64,000 nucleotides of DNA, from NCBI GenBank assembly GCA_038496445.1, contig JALMLS010000504.1, forward strand, positions 62,001-126,000. Direction: 5' to 3'. The translations under genes and the position numbers were made by a program. Below are positions 12,171 to 24,127 of the stretch, one piece after another (position 1 is the stretch's first letter; every line of letters starts with the position of its first letter). The notes below the pieces were generated by a model. It was not told the origin of the DNA. It was given only the letters and a program-made list of their open reading frames with translations, and did not search any database. This DNA comes from Trichosphaerium sp. ATCC 40318. Taxonomy: Eukaryota; Discosea; Flabellinia; Trichosidae.

Positions 12171-15100
12171 GATGGCTTGGTTTATCACAGCATCTAAAGG
12201 TTTGTTTTTATGGCCTATTACGCGCTTGTATTGATCGTAGACCTTGTTTTAGGAGAATGAACGAATAACCTGTTTTGATAAATCACTACAATTTTTCGTG
12301 ATAGGCACCAATACGGGCTCTATTTATTTATTCTACGTTCGCAATGGCAGTTTGATATTCAATCATAAAATAACGCAAAACGAGTCTTCAATTACTAGCA
12401 TTTTCGCCATGGGCCACTATATCGTTGCTGCTAGCAAAGACGGGTATATTGAAGTGTATCAATGGCTAAACGGCAATGTTGAAAGATTTAAGGCTACAAC
12501 GAACGAAGAAGGTACGTGTGATTCGTAACGAAGGTTAAAACGCTATTTACGCGTTGATAATTTGTAATTGACGTTTGAAGTGACCAATACGCTTAAACGT
12601 CTCTGCTCTTATTCTAACGGTTGCACATAGAGATTACGTCAGTGTACGTGCCAAAAGATTTCACAACACGCGACGGTGTACTTTTTTTTGGGACAAAGTC
12701 TGGTACGTCTTTTTTTCTTTTTTTTTTTTCTTGTCCTTGTTGAAAGTTTTTGTTTTGTTTTGACTTGTCGGTTGTTTGTAATGATTTTTTTTAAGGGTTG
12801 TTGTTTATTAGAAGAAAAGGGCAGTTATATGGGCATGCTGTTGATAAACTTTATGGACCATCAAAGAGAAATAAGGCTCAAGTAGGGTCCATAAAGTACG
12901 CTGTTTTTTTTTTTTACTCAAAAAAACTTTATGTTCACGTTTGCGTATAATCACGTGACATGATGTTGTGGTTTCTAAAATATTATCTAAAATTTTGTTT
13001 TATTTTATTGGATAGTACTCTATTCATAATAGCAACGTATAACCAACACTAAGTGTTAGAAAGGTTTTTTTTTTCTAATTTTTTTTGTAAGGCAAATCAT
13101 TGTTGTTGATGGTTTCTATGTTGCATTCACTTCTGGAAGAAAAGTAAGAATATACTCACTTAAATCAGAAAAAGTCATAGCGGAGTTCACATCAAAATCA
13201 GCAAAATGTGCGTCAACCAACCATGCGTTTTGTGGATAAGACTTTTTTTGTTTTGTACTCATTCACTGAAAGATTGTCAAATGTTCATGGATGCTAATAA
13301 TTTCATTGTTACTGGTGATAAAGCAATTCACGTTTGTGAACGTGCCTTTGTGACGTAAGTTCTTACCATAAACCCTTCAAACATGACAGAAATTAACACA
13401 AGAAAAGAAATCCAAAAAAAAAACTTTTGTAGGTTGTTGCTCTTTTTTTTCGCTTCTCACGTGTCTCTTTTGGAAAAATAATATTTTATAGACAAGGATT
13501 TAAAGTTAAGAAGACATTCAAACCAAACTTTACTCTTAGATCAGCCTTTATATTATCAGACAATGTACGAAAAAAATGAGATTGTTTTTAGTACATGCTT
13601 TTTGGCGCGCTAACTAACCTACTCATGTAGCTTATTCTTGTTGGTGAAACAAAGCCAAAACGCCGTAATATTGTACGCCGCGTATCATTCGAACTACCAA
13701 AAGATGAAGAGCCTAGTATGTACCTCACAAAAGCCTAAAGTCTTAGATCACCAAAAACTTACTCGATTTTACAAGATTACGAAAAAGTGATGAAGACGCC
13801 ATACAATAATAAGGACACACCTCCATTACCTTCTATTCTTAAAAGAGAGTCCAGTGTACCTTCTGGACCATTCGCTGGCGGAACATCTAATGATATAACT
13901 GTGGCGTCTTACAGCCTGGCAATTGATAAAAGTCTTGAAGAAAACGATAGATTCACTTTACCTAAAAGGTATTACCTTCCCATCTCACCTTCTTAACTAA
14001 TAGTCTTTCTAAAGTATTGATTATATATCATGTATTCCAGGGATTCATCCTTCAGCTGGTCCTGAAACGAGAGGGGTACGATAAGTCGAAAAGAAGTTTT
14101 AACGTTCGTTTTTTTTTTCTAATTGTTTCCTTTTCAAGGCTCCATGTTCGTCATTGTATATTCTCTTCACTACAGCACTATTTTTAGTAGTGCCTCTTGA
14201 AGTTAGCGAACGTGTTGCTTGGCTTGTAGATAAAAAGATTTTTCCTAGAGCAATATATCTATGCAAGAGAGCAAGAAGGTACAAATCGTTCCTGAACATA
14301 AAAAAACACTTGCACTTCTTCTTTTTTTCAAGACGACCGACTGACATGTCTTTCTGTTCTAGATACAAAGAGCTTCTAGAGGTAGCTGATGCTTTTGCAA
14401 TGTATTTATGGGAACAAGAGAAAGCATACCAAAAAGCTGTTAATGTTTGGGCAGAGTATGTGTTACCAACAAGTGATGCTAATTACTGGTCAATCTTTGC
14501 ACAAAGACTTAAAGGCGTAAGTGTTTCAGGATGTTATAATCTTAATGTATATGATACTTACCATGTATGCCCATGTAGTGTGACAAGTTAGAGCTACTTG
14601 AACCGTTCCTACCCATGGCAAAAGACTTACTTCCTGGAATTTTTTACATTCGCATCTTGGAGACTTACCTTGGTGCGGTTTTGTTTTAATTGACCTTAAG
14701 TTTTGTCTAAAATTATGCTATGGTTTAAAAACTTGCTTGCTGACACTTGATGTTGGTTTACAAACCAACTGAGACAGAGTATTTTTTGTTCGTGTTTCAA
14801 AAAAAAAGAAGCAAAAAAGTTACAATATTTTTTGCTTAAGGTTTTTGTCAATTCTTAGTTTTTTTCGTACTGATTTTGTGTTTTAGCGCAAGGTGATTTT
14901 AAGGGTGTTTATGATCGCATAAGACGTTGGTCTCCAGTTTACCCACACAGACTGGCAGTGGATTTACTGTTGGAACGCATAAAAGTATGACTTTACAAAA
15001 AACTCACAAAGTTGACATTAGCCTTAGAGGGAAACAGGGAGTACCCCTTCTACAAACTCAACGTTGGCAACCATTGAAAAACTGACTGAACAGAAAGATG

Positions 15101-15947
15101 GCAATGCGCAAACTGTACAATCAAGCCCTGAGGACTATCAATCTTCATCTGTTGTCTTTCATGGTAAAACTTGAAAAATCCCTTACATCACACTTCTAAC
15201 TTTCAACGTCCTTGTCTAGACAGTAACTACCTAGAAAATAGGAACTCTCCTAATAGTGTAAGAAAAACCCATTATTCCTCAATATCTCACCACCTTCTTA
15301 TAGAACAAACCTACAAGCGTTGATATTTCCAAAACAACACAAAATTCTTTTGCTTCAACAAAAGAAAAAAGCGAAATTATTTGGTTACAACTTGCTTTAT
15401 TCTGTCTTTACGACACAGCCAATGACCTTCCAAATGCATCACAAGTATTAATAGATATGGGTAACCCGCATGTACTATCATACTTCTTTGCAAGGAACGT
15501 ATGGCAGTTTTTTAGCCAAAAAGGAATCGACCAACGTCGATTCGAACAAAATATTTCTCGACCGTAAGTCAACAAACATTTTTGGTTGACAACTTTTCAC
15601 TGAAAATTGTTTTAGTCTCTTCAGCATTGATCCTTCTGCTTCTGAATACGTTGAGGATACACCACAAGGTGTCATACCCGAAATCAAAGCAAAACAAGAC
15701 TTACTAGCATCGCTTATTTCTTACACTTCAGCGGAAACTGTTCTGACTGCTTTGATATCCAATAAGCAACATGCTCCTGTACGGGTTTTTTTTTTCTTGG
15801 TTTTTTCTTCTTTTCTTTCTCAGCACTCTTGTGAGTTTATTCGAAGTTTAATTGTTTTGTATTTAGAGTGCTGTTGTAAGTGTTTTGTTGAAAGGGATTG
15901 ATCCAGCTTTGCAAGAAAAATACGAGGAGATGGAAGGTCATTTGTGA
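12171..15947 (+). CDS. Vps41-like HOPS tethering-complex subunit
   Basis: A gene of ten or more exons starting MAWFITASKG. The N-terminal exons form WD40-like blades: GSIYLFYVRNGSLIFNHK, IFAMGHYIVAASKDGYIEVY, LLFIRRKGQLYGHAVDK, VDGFYVAFTSGRKVRIYSL and KAIHVCERAFV. The C-terminal half is helical and follows the Vps41 clathrin-heavy-chain-repeat pattern. It has VSERVAWLVDKKIFPRAIYL, AFAMYLWEQEKAYQKAVNVW, NYWSIFAQRLKG and LELLEPFLPMAKDLLPGIFY. It then has GDFKGVYDRIRRWSPVY and IIWLQLALFCLYDTANDLP, ending EKYEEMEGHL, stop. Vps41 acts in HOPS at the late endosome and vacuole, binding Rab7-type GTPases and SNAREs for fusion. No C-terminal RING finger is visible. The exon border near 13965-14090 is unresolved. 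Another Vps39/Vps8-class protein is the main alternative. Confidence 0.55.
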
Positions 15948-16179
15948 TGTCTTGTTGTAAACTTTTACGATCGCGACCTGTAGAGGTTGCTTGTTTTTTT
16001 AACAATTCTATGCTGCATCTTGTATTGTGATACTGTTATAAACACAAACTATGGGACTAACATAATGCTGATGAAGGACGCATAAGGGTAAATCCTAAGG
16101 AAAGGGTTAAGGGAGGGAAAAATTGAAATAAAACTGTAAACAAAAAAAAAATAGTTTTGGTTTTTTTTTTCAAAATCTT

Positions 16180-17826
16180 ACTTTGATGTTGGTGTGTTGG
16201 TATTTCATTTACTAGTGGCACTGCATCTGCTTTAAGTGATTTTAATTGTATATGAGGAGCGTAGTGTTTTATAGTAGCGATTAAGGAGTCTTTAGTAGCA
16301 TCCCACCAGTACGGGATTGGAACAAGGCATATTCCTAATAATTATTAGTATAAAAATGGTATTTTTTCTTTTTTGTAATTCACACCTGCATCATTACACA
16401 ATTGGCTCTTTTCTGTATCTCTTGTTACTTGCACATCAGAAGGGTTCCATTTATATGTATCAGTATAATGATACTCACCTACAGAGTAGCATCAGTTGCA
16501 AGAGTTTCTGAGTTTTTGGAAAAAAATGATAATTGAATCAAAATTGTTTTATCTCCGTACCTTGATACTCAAATGCTAGGTTCAATTCTGGTATGTATAT
16601 ATCAACAATACATGATTTTGATGTATGTGATAGTAACGCTAATGGAGCCTCTTCGATAATGTCCATGCCTTTGAAGATACTCTTAAAGTAGTTCATCAAA
16701 AGCCTTTGCTGTGATTTCTTTCCACCAATACCAAACCCAGAAAATACGCTCCAATCCCACGTAAAATAAGGGTCTATGCTCTCAAGAACATGCGGCCAGT
16801 ATTTACTCAAGCTTGAGCCTCCAAAGTTCGATAACTGTAAAGTAGAAACTCGATACCTGATCAGACAAAGTTTAGTACAAATTCGCTAATCCAAAAATTG
16901 TTTTGTACTTACCACATTTCTGGTTTTGTTATACCCAAGCTTTGTCCTACTTTTCTCAATAAAGACCTTTGCGCGCTTGTCCAAGCACTTATTTTCGTAT
17001 CATTACTTTTATAAGCAGTCTCAAAATCACGCAAACGCCTACAAAAAAAAAAGTCAAACACGTGTTCAAACCAATCGACTCTTTCTGATTTCTACAACAT
17101 CAAACACGCACTCAAACTTCTCCGGTTTCCACGGGTGAGTAGGATACAAGTCCTGCAAGCACTGTCCAAGGGAATCATTGTGATAGTGTCTAAACCACGT
17201 AAGAACAAATTGCACGTGATATCCAAAGAAAAAAACCGATAATCGTACAACAGTCCAGTTAATCCCAAGTTTGATTTGTACTGCCAAGACACTTCATACC
17301 ATGAATCCAAATCTTTCATATCACATTCCTCAGCTATACTTTCAAGCTTTAACATTCTATTATCCTCTGAATTCCAATAATGTCTCGGTACAGACCTGTA
17401 AAAAAGATGTCAACAAAAAAAACTTTTGGAAAAAGTTTTATCCTTGAAATCACTTACGACCAAAACTTGAAAGGAACCCATTGATGATTTGGATAGAAAT
17501 GAACTAAACAAGCGTAAAGAGACCCTCCGTAGTGTTTCCTTTCGATTCGTTAACAATTTTTTGAGCACTTTCTTCAGAAGAGGTACCAGATGAAGCTACT
17601 TCCTCCTTTTGTTACTACGTCGTCTACTCTAACGTTATACCAATCGTCCAAGTGTTTTACGTTCAATTCTCTACCAATGACACCGAACCGTTCTCTACAG
17701 TTTTCTGTGCTATTCCAGAAGTGCTGTGGTGCCTTACTGGGTCAAGTGTCAGTAAATAACGATAAAACGCCAGCAATAGCTACAGCTGGCGTGATAAAAT
17801 GGTGTACACGCGTACCAAAACCTCAT
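16180..17826 (-). CDS. WYxV/GG-repeat protein with C-terminal PD-(D/E)XK nuclease-like domain (paralogue 1)
   Basis: The minus-strand exons show three copies of a repeat of about 70 residues. Each has an aromatic/Trp segment, then DWYxV, then a glycine-rich stretch, then YP....W: LDDWYNVRVDDVVTKGG, LDSWYEVSWQYKSNLGLTG and WYRVSTLQLSNFGGSSL. Linkers read FYPNHQWVPFKFW, LYPTHPWKPEKFE and IDPYFTWDWSVF. The C-terminus carries CIVDIYIPELNLAFEYQG, then YHYTD, then VTRDTEKSQLCNDAG, then CLVPIPYWWDATKDSL. This is the Vsr/PD-(D/E)XK arrangement with catalytic Asp (VDI) and Glu-x-Gln (EYQ). From memory, similar proteins occur in Mucoromycota fungi and some algae, mostly unnamed. Start at 17826 (MRFW...) and the exact stop are uncertain. 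A paralogue lies at 59.7-62.6 kb on the other strand. Confidence 0.55.
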
Positions 17827-19850
17827 TGTGATATTAATGAACGTTAGCGCTTATTTTAGCTATATTTTACGCTCTCTTGCAGTGGAGTCTTCACACTACC
17901 ATTCTCTAGCATGTTGTAGCGTACAGCCCAAAAAAAACCCCAGCTTAACTACCTTTTAAGCGAGTAGCAAAATCAGATCTAGGCACTTTAGTGTTTGATA
18001 TTTTTGAAGAAAAAAGCACTGTAATCAAAGGTTGCCATGCTCAAGAGAGGGCCCAGTGGAAGCTTTAAATTCTCATTTATTAACAAGAAATACCTTAAGA
18101 ACACAAGAAACCTTATAAACGTTTCATCAAAACATCTCTGTGCCAACAAACGAATAGCCAAATGTTCTGTGCTTACAAGCTGTGAAGTGGGCCTAACGCG
18201 CCGAAATATCTGATTCGCTTGTAGAGTAAATTAGCTGTAACCACACCACAGGCAGTCCTTGGCCTTCCTTCTCATGAACAAGAAGTACATTTAACGCCAG
18301 TGGTTTTTAGATAATTAGCCACTGTATTTTTCTTCTAATCTTTTTTTTCAAAAAGATAGGGCCGAGCAGACATCCTCTCCTTAATAACCCACAGAGCGCC
18401 CCACTCCATTGACAACAGCGTACACTGGAACACCGGCCAAAGGACACTCGAGACCAAGGAACTGTACCAGTTCATACCAGTTTCTCTCAGTCTAACATGA
18501 TTCTAGATTGATGTTTGTGTTGAGAATCAGGTACGATACCTCGAGGCACTGAATTCTCATCAACTTCAAATCATGTCGTTATTTTCTATTTACAAAGCGC
18601 CAAGAGAACACACACTCCTTTTGCTTTCCATTATCTCATGAATCCAGAAATCCTTTTGTACATCCAAGTTTATCCACGCAATAAATTGTGGGATATCACA
18701 AAGTTGTAGCGTTTGTCGTGCTGTTTAGAGGTTCGTGATTTTGGATTGAAATGATACACGTTGAGCCGAGATATTTGAGGTGTAGTGAAAGTAATGATAA
18801 TGCACATGTAGTAGAGGTAACGGCACCTATCAACATCCAACTTCGAATTCATTTTGTTCGTTTTCAAATGAGTAATTTATTAAACACTGTTACACACGCT
18901 AGAACGCTCAGAAGTGCACCTTTCAACACTCTGAAAGCGTTTACTTCAGTTGGATATTTAGCGGTTAAACTCAAATTCAAAAATGGGTACCGCTCGAATT
19001 CCACCTTACTTTTGAACCGGTATTGTTGTAAAATACCCATTTTAATTGGTTTGAATGTAGCTGAAAGTAAAGAAATTGCGTTTGTAGGAAGTTAGGTTGA
19101 ACAGGCTTCTTCAACGGTCAAAATGCGTTTTGATAAGAGAAACATATAGAACGACGTGTGGAACAAACAAATTCGCGTAACAAATTAGTTTCTGTAGAGA
19201 TTTAGCCAAACAACGCAGATCACGTTTTTTAATTGAATATTATCCTAACCATCTTGGCAACAAATATTAATATTAAATATCCCATGATTACCAACAAGGC
19301 ATTGCTCATACTGTCAGAAGCTGAGCACTGTACCAGGCCGTACAAAAAAGTTGTGATTGGCTGTGTTCGTTTACACGTGGATATGACCCTCATACGCATG
19401 TGAACAAAGAACCGCCATTTGTATGTTCGTAGGTGGCAGACAAAATTAGTCCAGCTCCGCGAGATTTTATCAAATTTATACATAGAACGTAATAAAATAG
19501 AGGGCTATGGCTGAGAGTTACGTTGATGGTAATTTGACGCGATTGCGTTCACTGATCACGGGTTGTGGCTATTTCGTATCAAGTTATTGTTAATGGAATA
19601 GTAGCAGAATCAACTCATTCCATTTAGCATGTGTTTTGCTGCAGTGTAATAAAGTAAGGCGCCTTACATAGCACAGTGCGTTGCCCATAAAGGCTCACTA
19701 CGTATGGGTGCATAGTATAACCAGCGGTGTGAAGTCACAAGGTGGCACTTAGGCTATCAAATTAATTGAGTTTGTTATTAAAAACCATAAGCGTGATGAC
19801 GCTGGTGTGAAGATTTTAAATCAATCTGTTTTTTTTTTTTTACACAAAAG
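17827..19850. other. About 2 kb with no confident gene; holds a dispersed repeat
   Basis: An open frame of 114 codons on the plus strand (18751-19095) and shorter ones on both strands have no family resemblance. A copy of a dispersed repeat lies at 18373-18460. Around 18985-19045 an imperfect inverted repeat pairs AAAAATGGGTA with TACCCATTTT. The remainder is featureless. Confidence 0.5.
18373..18460. repeat. Dispersed repeat, copy 1 (about 85 bp)
   Basis: The block with CTCCTTAATAACCCACAGAG, GTACACTGGAACACCGGCCA and GGACACTCGAGAC recurs with about 80% identity at 50061-50138. It is not part of a coding exon at either site. It could be a small non-coding RNA gene, an SRP- or snRNA-like relic, or part of a transposon. 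Confidence 0.65.
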
Positions 19851-21539
19851 TTATTCAATTAATACATCTTCAGACTCGACTTCTTTTTCCTCTTCTTCAA
19901 CAGTAGGTTCTTCGCCATCTCCATTTTCTTCTGGTTCAATCGTAGGTATCCCATCAGTTTCATCATTGTTCTTGTTTTCTTCAGTTTTGATAGTTTGTCC
20001 TTTCTTCAGTCTCTTTGTCATTTTGGTTTTTATTATGTTTGTTCTGGCACAGCTTCAGGCTTTTTGATTTCTTCTGTTACGATGGTGGGTAAATCCTCGG
20101 TAGTTCTTGGTGCACGTTTTCTACGATATCTAGTAGGTAGTTTCCTTCCTTTAGGCCCCTTAGGTCGTGCTCTCTGTACAACATCAAGGCGAGCTTTTAT
20201 TGAAACTTTTCCAAATTGAGGATCTTCGTAATAAGCTTGAGTAACTGCAGAGTCTTCCAAAGTATTGCTATCACTCTCACCATCTTCTTTATTACTTAAA
20301 GATACCCCAGAAGATCTTGGAGGCGGTGGACCACCAAACATACCCTTTGAAAGGAAGTATAAGCGCACAAGCACAAAACCACAACCTTTGAAGAAAAAAA
20401 GAAAAAGATTTTTTCCACTTACACTCTCATAAGCATAAGTTTTGCGACACTTCGGATTTTTTTTTCGAATCGCGACGTACTCCTTTTTCGTTAATGGTAG
20501 CTGTTAAAAATTTTGTTATGTACATTGAATCTCTTAACTTAGCTTCTTGTCTTCTTGTTTTACGCTTCTCTTCTTCTTCAGCTTTAACTTGCCTTTAAAA
20601 AAAAATGAAACAGTTAGAAACGCTACAATACCTCAAATGTATTACTTTTCTAAAGATTCTAAGTCGACTTCTTTGCCACATACTGAAGTTGACAATTCTA
20701 CTCTCCGCGTTGTTTCTTTCTCTTGTTCAACCTTAGATAGTACCTAACATCATTTAAATAAAAACCAAACAAGTGGGGCGCGTATGAAACGGTTTTTTTT
20801 TCAAACAGCTGCTTACTTTTTCAGGCTTTTCAAGACGCAAGCCGCTTGGTTTTGGAGCTTCCGACGCTCTCCTGAAGTGAACCCATGACCAGGAACTAGA
20901 TCTTCCAACTCCTTGCGCTTTACCTGTAAAATGTCTTAGCCAATAAAAACAACCGCTTGTCACGTGATAATTAAACGTCACGTGATAGTTAAACGTCACA
21001 ACTTCTTTTTTTTTCAAAAAAAGTTTTGTGCACCTTTAGGAAGCATGTTAGGTCCAGAATTTGATAAACGAAATGCTCTACGTATAGAACTCATAATGGT
21101 AGTTCTAACAGACTCATTTGGCCTAAGTTTGAGGGTAAACTTACAAAGTTTTGCACCTCAAATGTCAAAGCGTACGTCGGATCAGAAGGCTCTGTACAAC
21201 ATCTACAACATACCCTTACTTTCTTTTTACCGAATGTTTGTGGTAAAGAAATAAAAAAACAAGCGCAATCACCACAAAAAATACCACCACACTTACGACA
21301 GTGATGCTATAATATAATTTTTAGTAAGGTTTAAAGATAAGAATTTGATGATTTCTTTAAAGAGTGGAATTCTCTTCCAAATACGCACGCGTCTAATGAC
21401 TACATGAAAGGAAGAGCCACAGAACATACACTTATTAAAGTCCTTATTATCAAGCCATTCTGGCTTTACCTTCAAGCATAAATGTTAATTATTGCACGTG
21501 GAGATCCTAACACGTGGTACTTACCTGCTTGGTGGCCAT
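19851..21539 (-). CDS. FYVE zinc-finger protein with coiled-coil and proline-rich C-terminus
   Basis: The ATG at 21539 starts MATKQ; the next exon gives VKPEWLDNKDFNKCMFCGSS and FHVVIRR. After an intron (21400-21308) come HHCRKCGGIFCGDCACFF and VRVCCRCCTEP. Together these hold the FYVE signature, RRHHCRKCG, with the Cys pairs that bind two zincs; FYVE domains bind PI3P on endosomes. Downstream exons encode VRTTIMSSIRRAFRLSNSG and GVGRSSSWSWVHFRRASEA. They continue with a charged coiled-coil segment (KVEQEKETTRRVELST, KAEEEEKRKTRRQEAK), then MFGGPPPPRSSG, then LDVVQRARPKGPKGRKLP. The last resembles a capping-protein-interacting (CPI) motif. An acidic tail ends EVESEDVLIE, stop. Several small introns (33-70 nt) between the modules are inferred and some borders are uncertain. 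Likely an endosomal adaptor, possibly linked to actin. Confidence 0.65.
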
Positions 21540-21986
21540 ACCTCCCTACTGTGTTAAACAATATGCTCGTCAGTTAAGTGAATGTTAAGGTGATACCACG
21601 TTATATTACGGCATTGGTGGGTATTACCCCGACGTTTCTGCTTGTATTGTTGCTGATTAGATTTTTTTATTATTACAACTACTATCCTTATCAGGAAGTA
21701 TAGATCCAGTTGGCAACTTATTATGCCTTTTCTTACTTTGTTTATGGTATCTAAAAGGAAGCATCTAATAAAAGTTAAAGGCGACTTTCTCCACGTGGGT
21801 CCAACCCAAAAAAAAACCAACTTTTAAAACAAGGCTTTGAAACGCTTGTAAAAGGGGTAATGTCACAAATCAATTTGAGATTGAGGTCATTACAAAGTTC
21901 AATACAAAATTCTCCACAATCTAAAAATATTGTATTTTTAACGACTGTTTTTGTGATACGGCTTGATAAACATACAAAGACCTGTC
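21540..21986. other. Intergenic, no gene seen
   Basis: About 450 bp between the FYVE gene start and the stop of the secreted Cys-rich gene. It includes three CACGTG hexamers near 21495-21793 (two at the FYVE promoter side) and short meaningless open frames. Confidence 0.45.
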
Positions 21987-24127
21987 TCAAAGGAAACGTC
22001 TACGTAAGCTAGTTGATAATTTTTTATTGTGGGATAGTGTTGAAACCATAATTGATGAGACTGATCCTGCAACAGGAGCAACTGATCCTGAAATTGAATC
22101 AGTTGGAAATACTCCTGCATTGGTTGGAGATACTCTGCATCAGTTGGAGATACTCCTGCATCAGTTGGAGATACCCTTGCATCAGTTGGAGATACCCTGA
22201 ATCAGTTGGAGGTACTCCTGCATCAGTTGGAGATACCACAGGAGCACGTGTTGGAAGGTCATCAAAACCAGGAAGCTCAGGAGCAGTTTGATTTAACGGA
22301 GGAACAAATTCACCAGAGAAGCCACGTCCAACAGTGAAAGCATCAAAGCCTAAAATTCAATAAAACTACAAAAGCTAGGCGAAACTCTGTACCTCCAGTG
22401 GAGAACTTGGTTAATAAGTCGATTGCAGCAGAAGGATCTGTAATACCAATGTTTGTCAAAGCAGCGCTGATTTTATCTTCAAAGAAAGGGAACTTTGGTA
22501 ATAGAGAACCAGCCATCTTTTCGCAGATAAACTTATTACATGAGTCGATATCACGACAAATAGATTGGGCAATCTCAACTAGAGTAAAGAAATTAACAAT
22601 AAAGTAATGCAGTTTCTTCTTACTAAATGGTTCTAGCTCTTCTTTGATTTCGTCAAATTGTAGTAGGTTCTTAATAGTGGCTGGTATGCTTACGGTAACA
22701 ATAAAGTCAATTATTGTAGGACCACAATCTCCAATCTTAACAACTAGATCACGGAAGTCAATGAGCCAAGGTAGACACACTAGAAGCAGGTTTAGAAATA
22801 AAAATGCTTACTGATAAAAATCACGTGCATGTTGCGAGATCAGTACAAGTTTCTGTCGCAATAGAAACAATCTTTTCGGATGTCGTTCCGTCGAAAAATC
22901 TTAGAGGATTAGAATCACATGCATAGCATAGAGCACCAGCCTTATTAAGTATAAGTATAAGACTAGCTATAAATCAAACGTACAGCGAATGCTGAGAGTC
23001 CAGCGACACACTTCAATCCACTTGTAGATAACTCTGCTGAACTACTAGCGTATGACAATAAAATCTAAGAAAGGCAATAAGCGCTATGTATTCTTGTAAG
23101 AGTCTATGTTACGTACCAACTGCACATGTACGGACATCCGCAGGAATAACAATATCTGGCAATAGAGGTATATCAATCACGGTAGCACCCTGAGTCTTAT
23201 CAACGAAGTTGTCAAGAACAGTGCTTGCGCTTGTTAAACCCTTATCAATGAAGTCAACTAAATACAACAGTCAGAAGATGAAGATTAGTGGCCACTATAG
23301 TGATTACCTGCGAAGCTCATAATAAACCTATTGGTAGAATAAATGCCATTAATAATAGCCAGAGTTTCGTCTTTACAACAAGTTTGACCACCAGTATCTG
23401 GACAAGCAGAGTTTGCTGGCCACTACGCTTTTTGATTAGTTTTTTTTTTTCACAACAGTGTTGCGTACTTCTTGTGGTGATGTTTGGAACGCTATAGTGA
23501 GTACTGCTGGGAGGAAATCATAACTACAAGTTTGTTCTGTGCTGCGCTTTTTCTCATACTCTGATGACACTCCAATCAACGGATCAGTGTCAACATCTAG
23601 CAAACAAAAAAAGTTAGTTTCTAATGTTGTTTTTACCAGATTGTCAGAAAAGTCTTACTCCCGTTGCAAACACCACGAATATTAGTACCAAAGTGATCAC
23701 TTGGTGAAGAAGTTAGTAAGAAACTAGCATTGAAAATGGTGTACATGCAGAAGGTCTTGTATTGTACAATAACAGTGGGTTCATCTGCGCATGTGGAAGA
23801 CGAATATCGCTTTGTAATTGTCTAAAGAAACTAGTATTAAACGCGAGCGTTTACCTAATCCACTATCTACTGAATGAACCTGTACCTTGTCGCCATAGCA
23901 GACAAGTTTGTAGTAACCGCCGAGTAGAGATAAGCATTCATTTTGTTCGACAGGTGGGAGCGCAGCTCCAGTGTTTGGCTATACTACATGTTAGCCTACC
24001 AATAGTTTTAACTGTATTTTCTTTGTTTTACCGAGCATAATGGAGAGTCTGAGATATTCAATAGCACCGACTGTGATACAGTAGAAGCTATAAAAGCACT
24101 TAGAAATATAAGAAGTAGTGTCTTCAT
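21987..24127 (-). CDS. Secreted Cys-rich protein with SPTDAGV repeat tail
   Basis: The ATG at 24127 opens a signal peptide (MKTLLLIFLSAFIASTVSQS). Exons then give GAALPPVEQNECLSLLGGYY, SSSTCADEPTVIVQYKTFCM, EKKRSTEQTCSYDFLPAVLT and ANSACPDTGGQTCCKDETLA. They continue with LTSASTVLDNFVDKTQGAT, AELSTSGLKCVAGLSAFA and AGALCYACDSNPLRFFD. Next comes a helical exon (22780-22395; LVEIAQSICRDIDSCNKFIC, then ISAALTNIGITDPSAA). The tail is a tandem SPTDAGV-type repeat (22100-22236), a Ser-rich segment and a basic end (LSTSLRRRFL, stop). Many cysteines are paired across exons, as expected for a secreted or wall protein. I do not recognise the domain. Nine or so exons; the border near 23880 is inferred. 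Confidence 0.55.
22100..22236. repeat. 21-bp tandem repeat (about six units) inside the Cys-rich gene
   Basis: Units of CTGCATCAGTTGGAGATACYC on the plus strand follow one another. On the coding minus strand the in-frame units read VSPTDAG, a Thr/Pro-type stalk; one or two units deviate in length, which shifts frame locally. Confidence 0.75.

Noticed and set aside
18751-19095. 114-codon plus-strand frame
   Set aside because: No recognisable features and contains part of an inverted repeat; kept only as unassigned sequence.
19229-19483. 84-codon minus-strand frame with a hydrophobic C-terminus
   Set aside because: No splice or family support; adjoining sequence non-coding.
22100-22236. CRISPR-like array
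   Set aside because: Units are contiguous without spacers and lie in a coding exon.
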